Source: Runella sp. MFBS21 (GTDB taxonomy: Bacteria; Bacteroidota; Bacteroidia; Cytophagales; Spirosomataceae). Taken from it: DNA of 64,000 bases. Numbering within the stretch: the stretch's first letter is position 1; each line of letters starts with the position of its first letter. Under the pieces are notes generated by a model. That model worked only from the letters and a program-made list of their open reading frames with translations. It was not told the DNA's origin and searched no databases. The stretch is from contig NZ_JARNTW010000002.1 in the NCBI RefSeq assembly GCF_029433105.1, positions 351,744 through 415,743 of the forward strand. The letters are read 5' to 3'. Of this stretch, positions 27,601-34,962 are shown piece after piece. The translations under genes and the position numbers were made by a program.

Positions 27601-27699
27601 AAGATAATCGGGGGTAGGAAAATCGCGCACAAAAGCCTCCAAACGGCTGCGGTCGGTAGGGTCGGGGAGGAGGGCAATAAGGGCAGCGAGATGATTCAT
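24616..27699 (-). CDS. multi-domain conflict-system scaffold: pseudo-caspase, TIR-like, LRR, pseudo-CHAT
   Basis: A 1027-residue protein, last gene of the CHAT/MoxR/vWA operon, with its ATG overlapping the vWA stop (ATGA). My domain reading: residues 1-250 helical; 260-470 caspase-like, with IYAILVRIN, QATKDAILQTL and QDIVICVITSGG, where the catalytic His position is Gly342 (S-G-H-G becomes S-G-G-N) and the Cys position is Pro388 (ILDIPTT). Residues 530-695 are TIR-like (LRDAHVIVFILNQALVL...HGEVSQLI, possible catalytic Glu617). Residues 715-850 are leucine-rich repeats. Residues 870-1020 are CHAT-like, with Cys replaced by Ser957 (FLNFSNS) and His by Glu928. Domain calls are by eye. Confidence 0.6.
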   Translation of the reverse strand: MNHLAALIALLPDPTDRSRLEAFVRDFPTPDYLWLARCAAFPVALTTDLAYKIWLNFCQNNPTPDTSPPINAVGDLLLSPLCREIGYDLYEIYPSLRAALWQSLPPDTVAALAEFTLRYLDFCRDKIPSEALAVALKIGAELISSPQKVAHLLQQLLTTRQHEAGSKVLRDYIVSWVKNRNQWAQQSESTIPKNESLSALVQLGESLQQYQKGQISEAQNTLASIAHLLQNPRESGLNVAIPKEILANLEINATTEQNQGVIYAILVRINSRFFTESSSQRVASFQNIDNWTRSLQEKFGVNSIQKLINEQATKDAILQTLQDTIQKASVQDIVICVITSGGNTPDKIFAHDTSSLDESSYISEAEYKSALASASSQNPFVVSILDIPTTDTEWRIVNNEKHITIATALQSNRTILNGLSFYTESICSVINDFPIITYQRLIREVFKRIQNDSRLPYPKLSGDQHLAFLDNSKQYDVYRQELLFDCDYINAVTEKFEADAQTIADDFGEQMNLENFTKTLEKYALLRNAPKLKVVRVSSGMSVKQIPIFKQSYLRTLLYNVEIEDISLFTKQDRSGLKDSVLVEEEFEHNLHTLRDAHVIVFILNQALVLDFMRHGEVSQLIAYLNRFENRVVCSVLWENCNFEASSLRDYPIFSRRQPLSQSLFQKYNFAPEIEREIEEHYQDWQPALNKWIRDLAQLGFENELQKRLQKAQESGELDLSSLGLEALPPQVWELTDLKSIDLYNNKLTELPDNLAQFENLEKLYASKNPITELPFFLSTLQKLRHLKIDDAEIAALPQWMWRHPALESISFENNKIEIIPFAATQTPQLRSIDVRRNPILNLPPELHKCTKNKLASHIDTIRTQYERSIRPYPEHYLLYLSKNDWENPATIYISLPFISFSSYLERADEIFFFPYSFFKNLIVHISESLFLDKDILPTSKLFLEYPTGTVFFLNFSNSNALAELLYAQKHSPIICVDGILNDATAQLATEAFYGHYVLNQNIEVAFEGMKRILADHSDINYLLYKY

Positions 27700-28829
27700 A
27701 GTTCCAAAATCAGGCGTTTGAGTTCGTCGTTGCTAGGATAATGTACCCGTAGCAAAAAAGCCAGATAATCGGCGGCTGTTCCAGTGGTGTTTTTGACGGG
27801 ATTGAGCCATACCAATCGCTGTGTGGTATTTTTGATGGTATTTATTAAATTCAAAAAAACAGACAGCCGCTCAGTGTCAAATCGGCGACGGGCGGCTCCT
27901 GCGTCGCTGAAAAACACAATCGCCGTTTGTTTGGTACAGTTTTTCAAAATCGCCGATAAGGTTTTGACTTCTGTGTGTGAGCGATTAGTGAAAAATTTAA
28001 AATCGGTTTCTTCGGGCGAGGGATAATCATGGAAAAAATACTGTTCCGTACGCTGAATATTGGGCGTAGTTCGCACAATATCAAGCAATTGTTTTTCCCA
28101 AACTTCATAGGGCAACATCGACCCGCCGTGGTCAGAAAACCAAATCACTTGCTGTGTACCCACGTTTTGACGATGGTAAGGAAGCTTGTTGATGATGCCT
28201 TCGCGGGCTATTTGCTGTACCAAAGCCGGCACATCTAGGCGATTGGTGGTGCGTTTTTGGGTCGGAACGCGCATTTTACGCCAATTTTGTGCTGCTTTAC
28301 GTACCGTAAAAGGAATGTGTTTTTGTTCAGAAAAGATAAAACTTACTTCCTTCGCCGAAAAAGTGTGCGGTGTTTCCGCCTTCCAACCTTCTCCTTGGCC
28401 GCTGTCAATGTTGAGTGCCACTTCGACGGTATCAAAATTTACAGAGGGAGGCGAATCAGCAGATGGCGCAGGTGTTGGAGAAGGAGTAGAGGATTCAGGA
28501 GGTGGCGAAGCGACGTGCTGTAGTGAAGAGAAGGCTTCTTCTGGAATATAACTATCGGTGTTGGTTACGGAAACTTTTGAGATTTGGGATTGAAGAAATT
28601 GCGCGGGCACTTTGGCATAATAGTATTCAAACAATTCCTCAAATTCTCCGCGCTGATTAGGCCGACTTAGCCAGACGGTTTTACAGAAATTCAATAACTC
28701 TGCTTTGGTTTCAAATTTTGATAAAATAAATCCTCGCAAAAACAATTCGTATTGTTCCCAACCCAACTCCCACCCACGGCTACGTAGAGTTTGGAAAAAA
28801 TCATAAAAGAGCGCCGTTGATTTTGCCAT
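27696..28829 (-). CDS. vWA-domain protein of a MoxR-vWA system
   Basis: A 377-residue protein. The N-terminal 70 residues (WELGWEQYELFLRGF...FCKTVWLSRPNQRGEFEELF) match the front of MoxR-associated vWA proteins. A Pro/Ser-rich linker spans about 105-130. The C-terminal vWA domain has a MIDAS-like motif D233-x-G-G-S237 (FSDHGGSM) and a second acidic strand VFFSDAGAARRR. Such proteins act as the metal-dependent adaptor of the MoxR ATPase. It lies between the MoxR gene (73 bp upstream) and the scaffold gene (ATGA overlap). Confidence 0.75.
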   Translation of the reverse strand: MAKSTALFYDFFQTLRSRGWELGWEQYELFLRGFILSKFETKAELLNFCKTVWLSRPNQRGEFEELFEYYYAKVPAQFLQSQISKVSVTNTDSYIPEEAFSSLQHVASPPPESSTPSPTPAPSADSPPSVNFDTVEVALNIDSGQGEGWKAETPHTFSAKEVSFIFSEQKHIPFTVRKAAQNWRKMRVPTQKRTTNRLDVPALVQQIAREGIINKLPYHRQNVGTQQVIWFSDHGGSMLPYEVWEKQLLDIVRTTPNIQRTEQYFFHDYPSPEETDFKFFTNRSHTEVKTLSAILKNCTKQTAIVFFSDAGAARRRFDTERLSVFLNLINTIKNTTQRLVWLNPVKNTTGTAADYLAFLLRVHYPSNDELKRLILEL

Positions 28830-28902
28830 AAATTTTAAGTTGAATTTTGTTTGGGAACCCCTAAACCCCTTTCCTGTAGCCCTAACTATAGATAGCCTTC
28901 AA

Positions 28903-29922
28903 CTAACGGTTGGATTTATAATCGTCTAAAGTTTTGAAAAGTACTTCCGGAAAAAGAATGCTCGTAAGTTCTTCTTTATCATTAAGTTGAAGGCGAGATT
29001 TGTCGGTGAAATAATAATAGTGAATTACGCGAAGCCAATCCAATAGTTCACTTGTAGAGGGAAGTTTGTCGGTCGTTTGGATGCTCGACATTTTTTTGCG
29101 TAGTTCCCCAAATTGTGCAATGATACTTTCGATAAGTGACTCAGGAAGAGCTATTTCAAAAAGTTTTTCTTGCGCTTTGGCCTTAGCGGCGACAATCTTA
29201 AACAAATCATCGGGACTCGGAAAATCGATGTAATGAAACACGCAACGGCGCAAAAAAGCGCTAGGAAGGTCTTTTTCGTCGTTGCTTGTGATGATGATAA
29301 TGGGCGATTGTTTGGCTTTGATTTCTTCGTTGGTTTCGGGAATAAAAAAGCGTTTTTGGTCTAGCTCAAGCAACAAATCGTTGGGAAAATCGAGGTCGGC
29401 TTTGTCGATTTCGTCGATGAGCAAAACGGCGGGAGCTTGGGGCGTAGAGTACAAAAAAGCCTTGCCCAATGCGCCAAATCTGCGGTATTTTTTGAGGTCT
29501 TCATTTTCTATCAAGTCTTCTCCTCTTGGAATATTGGCCTCGCGAAGGCGGGCCAAGTGGTCAAATTGATAAAGCCCTTCGGTGACTTTGGTGGTAGATT
29601 TGATAAACCACTCAAAATAATACCGCCGATACTGCCGTCCGTACATTTCGTAGGCCAAAGCCTGCGCCAAGCGCGTTTTGCCCGACCCTGGCTCTCCCAT
29701 CAGAAGTAGAGGGCGTCCTAGCAAGCGGGCGTATTCGACGGCGGCCACTAGCTCCTTACTTGGAAAATACGCCGGAATTACTTCCTCGATTTTGTCGTCT
29801 TTTTGGCTTTTTTCGGCGATTTTCTCTTCTATTTCATCATTACTTGGCAGTTTATAGCGTAGTTTGATGGTTTCGTTGAGCTTTTCACCTTGGTAGGTGA
29901 GTTTGTTATTGGAGAGTATCAT
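28903..29922 (-). CDS. MoxR-family AAA+ ATPase
   Basis: A 339-residue ATPase beginning at the Met at 29922 (MILSNNKLTYQGE), which overlaps the CHAT gene stop as ATGA. Walker A is GEPGSGKT (about residues 76-83), Walker B VLLIDEIDKAD, sensor 1 IIIITSNDEKDLPSAFLRRC with the arginine-finger region. This is the MoxR/CoxD/YehL-type helicase-like ATPase that remodels a partner together with a vWA protein. Position and overlap tie it to the CHAT and vWA genes. Confidence 0.88.
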   Translation of the reverse strand: MILSNNKLTYQGEKLNETIKLRYKLPSNDEIEEKIAEKSQKDDKIEEVIPAYFPSKELVAAVEYARLLGRPLLLMGEPGSGKTRLAQALAYEMYGRQYRRYYFEWFIKSTTKVTEGLYQFDHLARLREANIPRGEDLIENEDLKKYRRFGALGKAFLYSTPQAPAVLLIDEIDKADLDFPNDLLLELDQKRFFIPETNEEIKAKQSPIIIITSNDEKDLPSAFLRRCVFHYIDFPSPDDLFKIVAAKAKAQEKLFEIALPESLIESIIAQFGELRKKMSSIQTTDKLPSTSELLDWLRVIHYYYFTDKSRLQLNDKEELTSILFPEVLFKTLDDYKSNR

Positions 29923-31847
29923 GAGAGTTCGAGGGCTTTGGACACGATGATATTGTAATCCGAATTTAAAGATTTGCAAATTTCAATCATTGCCGTTTTG
30001 CGCTGATTGCCTACAATCTTGTTTTTGTTGGTGATGAGTTCCTGAAAACGATGGTAGGTTTTTTCTTTGCTAAAATACCAATCATTGTACTCATTTTCGG
30101 AGAGTGGACTGACGGGCGATATTTTTTCAATCTGAACCGAAGGTAAATCTATGGCACTAGGTATAGGCAGAGAGTAAGGTTCGTAATTTAAGGCAAAAAT
30201 CATAAGCGGAAACTGAATGCTATAATTTGCGTTCTGAGTGCGTTCTTCATACGTTTTGACAAGTTCATTCCAAAATTCTTTGAGAATCGTTTGTTGATAT
30301 AATTCGAGGGTGGAAAAATTTACATTCTCAAAAACCAATACGAAAGGTTCTTTTTTATCTAAAATGGCATTAACGCAGGTTTTTATCATATCGGACTTAG
30401 GGGTGGTACGGAGCAATTGGATGAGAGCATACCCAAACGAAAAAGCGTCGCTAATCATGGGATTATCAGCTATTTTGAGAACCTCAACTTTGACGTTGGT
30501 TCCAATGCCCATTCGTTTCTTGATTTTTTTTACCAGCAAGGTTTGGGCGCAGTTGGGACTGCCTTCAATGAGCGTAAAATATAATTTGGGCAGGTTGGCA
30601 GAATACCGTTGTTTTTCGTTTTCAAAATCCAAATCTTCTAAATCGCGACTCAGTAAGTCTTCCGAAACTGAGAAGAAATTGGTTAAATCAGGAAGTAAAA
30701 TTTTTTCAAATTTTTCGAGACGTGTCTGTAGATGAGCCTTTTTGATGATACCGTCGATTGTATTTTCGTTGGTAAAAAAAGCCGAATAGTTTTGAGCACT
30801 GGGAATAACCAAATGCGGGCCAATCCCTTGGGTAGCCAGAAAACCAAAAGCAGCTCCGTGCGAGGCATCAACGTTGATAAATATATGATTTTTTTTCTCT
30901 AACAACCCTATTGCACTTTGGTAGAACACACCTAAATCAATCGCATAATCTTCATTAAGAAAATGAACAATCACGCTGGCTGCATTCCATTCTTTGATTA
31001 GGTCTTCATGAGAAGGATTAGTTTGTTCGTCGATTTCCCAGAGACTATTGATGAGTATTGGAAATTTGGGATGATTGCTATTGAGAGCAAGAAGGTCATA
31101 GAATTCACGTTTTAATTTGCCATACAGACAAAAAACCTTTTTACGGTTATCATCTTTTGCTTCGCTCAAAATATACTTTTTGGGAGGTAACAGACACCAA
31201 TTTTGAATATCTTCAGTGGCATTTTCATAATATATCTCCCACGCAAACTCTTGGCTTTGAGCGTTAGGAGGAGATTTTAGCCCTCGAAAATGATACTTCT
31301 TAGAAAGTGAATCTGGAGTGGTTTTAAAAAAAATACTGGTGTCTTCGAAGGCTGCGAGTAGGGTTTTGCCTGCTTGTCCGCCGAGGGTTTCATAAAACTT
31401 AGCGGCAATCAATGAAGCATCATTGTCACTGACTTTGTCGGTAGTACCTACCACAATAGGCACGCCTGCGTTGCTAAGTTCTTTGGCGATTTCGGCTGAA
31501 TAACAGCTGTTTAAGAAAATGAATTTAAGGTTTTTTTGATTTTTGAGGTAGGCTACCAAATCTTCTTTTTCGAGTAAAGTAGGTACGCCATTTTGTTGGC
31601 CGATGAGGGCTTCTTTGTTTGAGTGCCCAATGTAATGTAACATCCTGATTTGGGATGAAATATAGGCGTCGTTAAATTCAGTGGCTAGTTTTTTGAACGA
31701 AAAGTCGGAAAGTTCACGCCAATTGGCATAGCCTTTTTGGCGGGCTTTGGTAAGGGCATTTTGAATAGAATCTATTTCTTTATCCACTTGAGGCAAGGGA
31801 TTGGAAGGTATATTGGCATGACCTATGATAATAATACTGGGCATCAT
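29919..31847 (-). CDS. CHAT protease with TIR-like and degenerate P-loop (iSTAND-like) regions
   Basis: A 642-residue protein, first gene of the operon (start 31847 or the next Met at 31844). Residues 1-170 form a CHAT/caspase-like protease with an intact His-Cys dyad: His75 (HYIGHSN) and Cys115 (FLNSCYS), followed by GVPIVVGTTDKVSDNDASLIAAKFYETL. Residues 235-345 look TIR-like (VFCLYGKLKREF...NAASVIVHFLNEDYA). Residues 420-560 resemble an inactive STAND ATPase: EGSPNCAQTLL in place of a P-loop, lacking the Lys, and PFVLVFENVN...EFWNELV. CHAT proteases in defence systems cleave host proteins or gasdermins. Confidence 0.75.
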   Translation of the reverse strand: MMPSIIIIGHANIPSNPLPQVDKEIDSIQNALTKARQKGYANWRELSDFSFKKLATEFNDAYISSQIRMLHYIGHSNKEALIGQQNGVPTLLEKEDLVAYLKNQKNLKFIFLNSCYSAEIAKELSNAGVPIVVGTTDKVSDNDASLIAAKFYETLGGQAGKTLLAAFEDTSIFFKTTPDSLSKKYHFRGLKSPPNAQSQEFAWEIYYENATEDIQNWCLLPPKKYILSEAKDDNRKKVFCLYGKLKREFYDLLALNSNHPKFPILINSLWEIDEQTNPSHEDLIKEWNAASVIVHFLNEDYAIDLGVFYQSAIGLLEKKNHIFINVDASHGAAFGFLATQGIGPHLVIPSAQNYSAFFTNENTIDGIIKKAHLQTRLEKFEKILLPDLTNFFSVSEDLLSRDLEDLDFENEKQRYSANLPKLYFTLIEGSPNCAQTLLVKKIKKRMGIGTNVKVEVLKIADNPMISDAFSFGYALIQLLRTTPKSDMIKTCVNAILDKKEPFVLVFENVNFSTLELYQQTILKEFWNELVKTYEERTQNANYSIQFPLMIFALNYEPYSLPIPSAIDLPSVQIEKISPVSPLSENEYNDWYFSKEKTYHRFQELITNKNKIVGNQRKTAMIEICKSLNSDYNIIVSKALELS

Positions 31848-31944
31848 CTATATGGAATTCTTCATTTGTAAAAGGCTGTTCAATTTTGTTTTTAATGAAC
31901 CAACAAGTTACCAATTTTTGATGAGATATTGAAAAATGTCCCGC

Positions 31945-32134
31945 GTAGAGACGTTGCACTGCAACGTCTCTACTGCAACGTCTTATTGCTGCAACGTTAC
32001 ATTTACAACGTTGCACTGCAACGTCTCTACTGCAACGTCTCTTTGTGATGATGTTATAGATTGACACCGTTGCATTGCAACATCTTTTTGTAATTGACAA
32101 TGATGTAGAACAACAACGTTGCAGTGCAACGTTG
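31945..32134. repeat. cluster of REP-like palindromes (GTTGCA-x-TGCAAC)
   Basis: Four palindromes with the same core: a perfect 29-bp one at 31945-31973 (arms GTAGAGACGTTGCA), then 32008-32024, 32069-32081 and a perfect 21-bp one at 32114-32134. Extra half-sites CTACTGCAACGTCT lie at about 31970 and 32028, so one stretch is a direct duplication 57-58 bp apart. The cluster fills most of the 362-bp gap between the CHAT operon and the divergent gasdermin-like gene, and no gene is visible in it. Confidence 0.85.
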
Positions 32135-32209
32135 CTACGGAATTCTGGTGTTGTTATTTATGGAATAAAATGTTACCTTTCTATTCCAAAAGATTTAACA
32201 GATTTCGTT

Positions 32210-32980
32210 ATGAATATTCATCAATTTTATCTTAAACACATAGCCAAGCAGACGGGCTATCGTGCTACTTGGGAGCCTAATCGACCGCTGTTTGTGGGTG
32301 CGATTGGTAAATTAGAAAGAGGTGTTTTTACGATTTTTACCAATCTCGAAAAAGAGGGTATCATCCCCGAAGTAGTTGAAGATGAGACCGAAGGGTTTTG
32401 GGACTATACTTCCTATGATTCGGTATCAATCAATTTCAAATTGGCTGGACAAGCGCCTCTAGCGGGCAGTGCACTTACAGAGGCAGATGCGGGTGTTACG
32501 ATTGATTTCAAGAATAATGAGGCAGTGGTGTTTCAGGCCGATAAAACCCTCACTCACCAAATCATCAACATGGCCGAAATCGAAAAAGCTATCATTGAAA
32601 AATACCGAAAAAAAGAATGGCCCAAAGATTGGCTGATCGTAGTGCAGCTTATCGAAGCCGAATCGGCCACTATTATTATCTCCAACAGCCCTAGCAATCA
32701 GATTGATTTAAAGGCAGAAGCCAATGTAGGAACCTCTCATTTGAAACTAACCGACGCCTCGCTTGGGCTACATCTAGTAAGAGAGCAAGGAAGTAGCTTT
32801 AAGATTTTGGCTAAGAATGGAATCACACCTCTTTACCGAGTGATGGGGATTAGGCATCCGCTTTTTGGAAAACCCGGCCTTTCGACTAAAAGCCTTACTG
32901 AAGAAACGGACGAAGTATTGGAAGTGCAGGACTTTGACCCCGAAGAACTAAACAGCGTAGATGGAGAAACAAATGGGTAG
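32210..32980 (+). CDS. gasdermin-like protein (candidate pore former) beside the CHAT operon
   Basis: From the Met at 32210 the product has 256 residues; upstream codons belong to the repeat region. No signal peptide or transmembrane helix. The pattern is long amphipathic strands: SVSINFKLAG, AGVTIDFKNNEAVVFQADKTL, a helix (IINMAEIEKAIIEKY), DWLIVVQLIEAESATIIIS, QIDLKAEANV, SSFKILAKNGITPLYRVMGI. An acidic tail of about 40 residues ends it. That order and the short tail resemble bacterial gasdermins, which CHAT or caspase-like neighbours activate by clipping the tail. Against it: no Cys near the N-terminus for palmitoylation. The family call is inference. Confidence 0.45.
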   Translation: MNIHQFYLKHIAKQTGYRATWEPNRPLFVGAIGKLERGVFTIFTNLEKEGIIPEVVEDETEGFWDYTSYDSVSINFKLAGQAPLAGSALTEADAGVTIDFKNNEAVVFQADKTLTHQIINMAEIEKAIIEKYRKKEWPKDWLIVVQLIEAESATIIISNSPSNQIDLKAEANVGTSHLKLTDASLGLHLVREQGSSFKILAKNGITPLYRVMGIRHPLFGKPGLSTKSLTEETDEVLEVQDFDPEELNSVDGETNG

Positions 32981-33042
32981 GGATTTGTGTTAAAACAAAG
33001 GCAAACAGCTTTGGGCTGTTTTCTTACTCAAATCCCTTTGAA

Positions 33043-33774
33043 ATGCATTCGATTCCTGTCATCAAACCTAGCGATATTGGCAACCGAGGCCTCTGGATTG
33101 CCTTTATTGTGTTGGGTTGTTGGGGAGGGAGTTTATGGTTTTTACTCCACTATCCTCTTCATTTCAATGACCCCCTTGTATATTTGTTTGTGCTAGTTCA
33201 AATGCATCTTTATACGGGGGTGTTTATCACAGCGCATGATGCTATTCATGGCGTAGTGTCGCCTCGTTATAAGTCCCTCAATTATTGGATTGGTTTTATA
33301 AGCGCTTCATTGTTTGCTTTCAACAATTTTAAAACACTTTCATCGAAGCACCATTTGCATCATAAGCACGCTGCTACACCCGACGACCCCGATTACCACG
33401 ACGGGCATCCCCATTTTTTTCTGTGGTTTATAGCTTTTGCCAAAGAGTACATCTCGATTGGGCAGATTGTGTTGATGGCGATTACTTACAATATCCTCAA
33501 ACTCTGGTTTCCGTGGGAAAACCTTGTTGTTTTTTGGATGATTCCCGCCGTGTTGAGTACCTTTCAATTGTTTTATTTTGGGACTTATTTGCCCCATAGA
33601 GGAGAGCATCACAATCCCCCTCTCAATGCCCGCAGCCAATCACTCAATCACCTAAAGGCGTTTTTGAGTTGTTACTTCTTTGGGTATCATTTGGAGCACC
33701 ATGCTTATCCGTATTTGCCGTGGTGGCAATTGCCCAAAGCCCGTGAAAAAGTAGAACAGGCCATGCAAGGATAG
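33043..33774 (+). CDS. crtW: beta-carotene ketolase CrtW-like fatty-acid desaturase family protein
   Basis: A 243-residue membrane di-iron enzyme with the three histidine clusters of CrtW: HDAIHG (in FITAHDAIHG), HHLHHKHAATPDDPDYHDG, and YFFGYHLEHHAYPYLPWW, plus FGTYLPHRGEHH. CrtW adds keto groups to beta-ionone rings to give canthaxanthin or astaxanthin. No other carotenoid gene is adjacent. A related desaturase with another substrate cannot be excluded. It follows the gasdermin-like gene by 62 bp on the same strand. Confidence 0.78.
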   Translation: MHSIPVIKPSDIGNRGLWIAFIVLGCWGGSLWFLLHYPLHFNDPLVYLFVLVQMHLYTGVFITAHDAIHGVVSPRYKSLNYWIGFISASLFAFNNFKTLSSKHHLHHKHAATPDDPDYHDGHPHFFLWFIAFAKEYISIGQIVLMAITYNILKLWFPWENLVVFWMIPAVLSTFQLFYFGTYLPHRGEHHNPPLNARSQSLNHLKAFLSCYFFGYHLEHHAYPYLPWWQLPKAREKVEQAMQG

Positions 33775-33804
33775 TACTAAGTGACCAAATTGGGAAGTTT
33801 GCCG

Positions 33805-33812
33805 TATCTTTG
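33805..33812 (+). promoter_or_regulatory. -7 box (TATCTTTG) for the membrane protein at 33831
   Basis: TATCTTTG matches TAnnTTTG and lies 19 bp upstream of the ATG at 33831, in the short gap after crtW. Confidence 0.45.
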
Positions 33813-33830
33813 GAGCCTAATCATGGGCCT

Positions 33831-34958
33831 ATGATGCAATATCCCCGACCTCTCACGCCTTCACTTTTGGTTTTACAATTTTTAGTAATTGTAGGTGTGG
33901 TTTGGCTCAAATTAAGAGCAAATGCTTCTTATTTCATAACGCCCGATTCGCAATACTATCTGCAAGCGGCCCACAATCTGCTGCAAGGGAAAGGCTATGT
34001 GGTTGATTTTGAGGGTAAAGAGACTTTCTGTGCTATATGGCCCGTAGGGTATTCGGCGTGTATTGCGGCCGTATCTCGGCTTACAACTTTACCGCTCGAA
34101 ATAGCTTCAAAATGCGTGAATCTAGGTGCAGTTGGAGGTTGTTTTTGGTTGATATACCGAAGGTTTTCGGAGAGAAGCTGGTTTGTGGGGCTAGGATTGA
34201 TGAGTTCTTCTTTTGTACAATTATACACCAACACTTGGTCGGAGGCATTGTTTATCTTTTTTGTGTTGGGATTTGCATTTTCGTTTGAAAAAAAAAATCA
34301 AATCCAAACATCCGCGCACGAGTTAGAGTGGATGGTTTGGCTGATAGGAGCTTTTTTGGTGCGCTATGCTGCCGTCTTTTTGTTTATTCCATTGATTTGG
34401 TACAAAAAATGGCGCGTTATTCTTTGTTATTCATTGTTTATTGGGATTTATCTCAGTTACAATTTTTATCACACAGACACTTTTACGGGAGGGCATGGTT
34501 TTTGGCCAGAAGAAGCTTTTTTCTCTCGGATTGTTAGAGGGCTTCGAGGCTTAGGTGAAGAGGTTTTGTTTTTTGCTTTGAGAGATTGGGATTTGAAAAC
34601 TCTTGCCTCACACACGCCGCTCAAATGGGTGATTTATGGTGTTGCTTTCCTTCAACTTGCCATCATAGGGGCTGCGCTTTACAAGTTGTTTTTTATTCAA
34701 AAATATAAGGAGCATTTTTCTGACAAAATAATACTAGAAATAGCCTTTGCCTATTTGTTTTTTACAATTGCTATTTATCTTACAGATGTATCTATTGAGA
34801 GCTTGTATTTCAGGAGATTAGTGCCGTTTTCGTTGTTGACGGTGGTGGCAGGATTGGGATGGGTTTCATCACAAAAAGCAGTATTTGAACAAACCAAATG
34901 GTATTTTGTCGTTTTCTTTGTGCTATCGCTTGTTCATGCGCTACCTAAAAGCTATTAA
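33831..34958 (+). CDS. polytopic membrane protein, glycosyltransferase 39-like
   Basis: A 375-residue protein with about nine to ten hydrophobic segments. The first periplasmic loop carries YFITPDSQYYLQAAHNLLQGKGYVVDFEG, the Asp-containing region usual in GT-C glycosyltransferases (PMT/ArnT type), with WPVGYSACIAAVSRL after it. Substrate unknown; it may be a hypothetical membrane protein with only that loop in common. The ATG at 33831 fits the upstream promoter; a TTG at 33810 overlaps the -7 box and is unlikely. Its 3' end lies next to the TPK gene. Confidence 0.55.
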   Translation: MMQYPRPLTPSLLVLQFLVIVGVVWLKLRANASYFITPDSQYYLQAAHNLLQGKGYVVDFEGKETFCAIWPVGYSACIAAVSRLTTLPLEIASKCVNLGAVGGCFWLIYRRFSERSWFVGLGLMSSSFVQLYTNTWSEALFIFFVLGFAFSFEKKNQIQTSAHELEWMVWLIGAFLVRYAAVFLFIPLIWYKKWRVILCYSLFIGIYLSYNFYHTDTFTGGHGFWPEEAFFSRIVRGLRGLGEEVLFFALRDWDLKTLASHTPLKWVIYGVAFLQLAIIGAALYKLFFIQKYKEHFSDKIILEIAFAYLFFTIAIYLTDVSIESLYFRRLVPFSLLTVVAGLGWVSSQKAVFEQTKWYFVVFFVLSLVHALPKSY

Positions 34959-34962
34959 CAAA

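Noticed and set aside
24616-27699. An active caspase in the scaffold protein
   Set aside because: Both catalytic positions (His to Gly342, Cys to Pro388) are replaced, so I call it a pseudo-protease.
31780-32100. Minus-strand 106-codon open frame through the palindromes
   Set aside because: It is made of translated repeats (Arg/Cys-rich) and overlaps the start of the CHAT gene in another frame.
31945-32134. CRISPR array
   Set aside because: The repeats are palindromes of unequal length and spacing with no constant spacers, and no cas genes are nearby.
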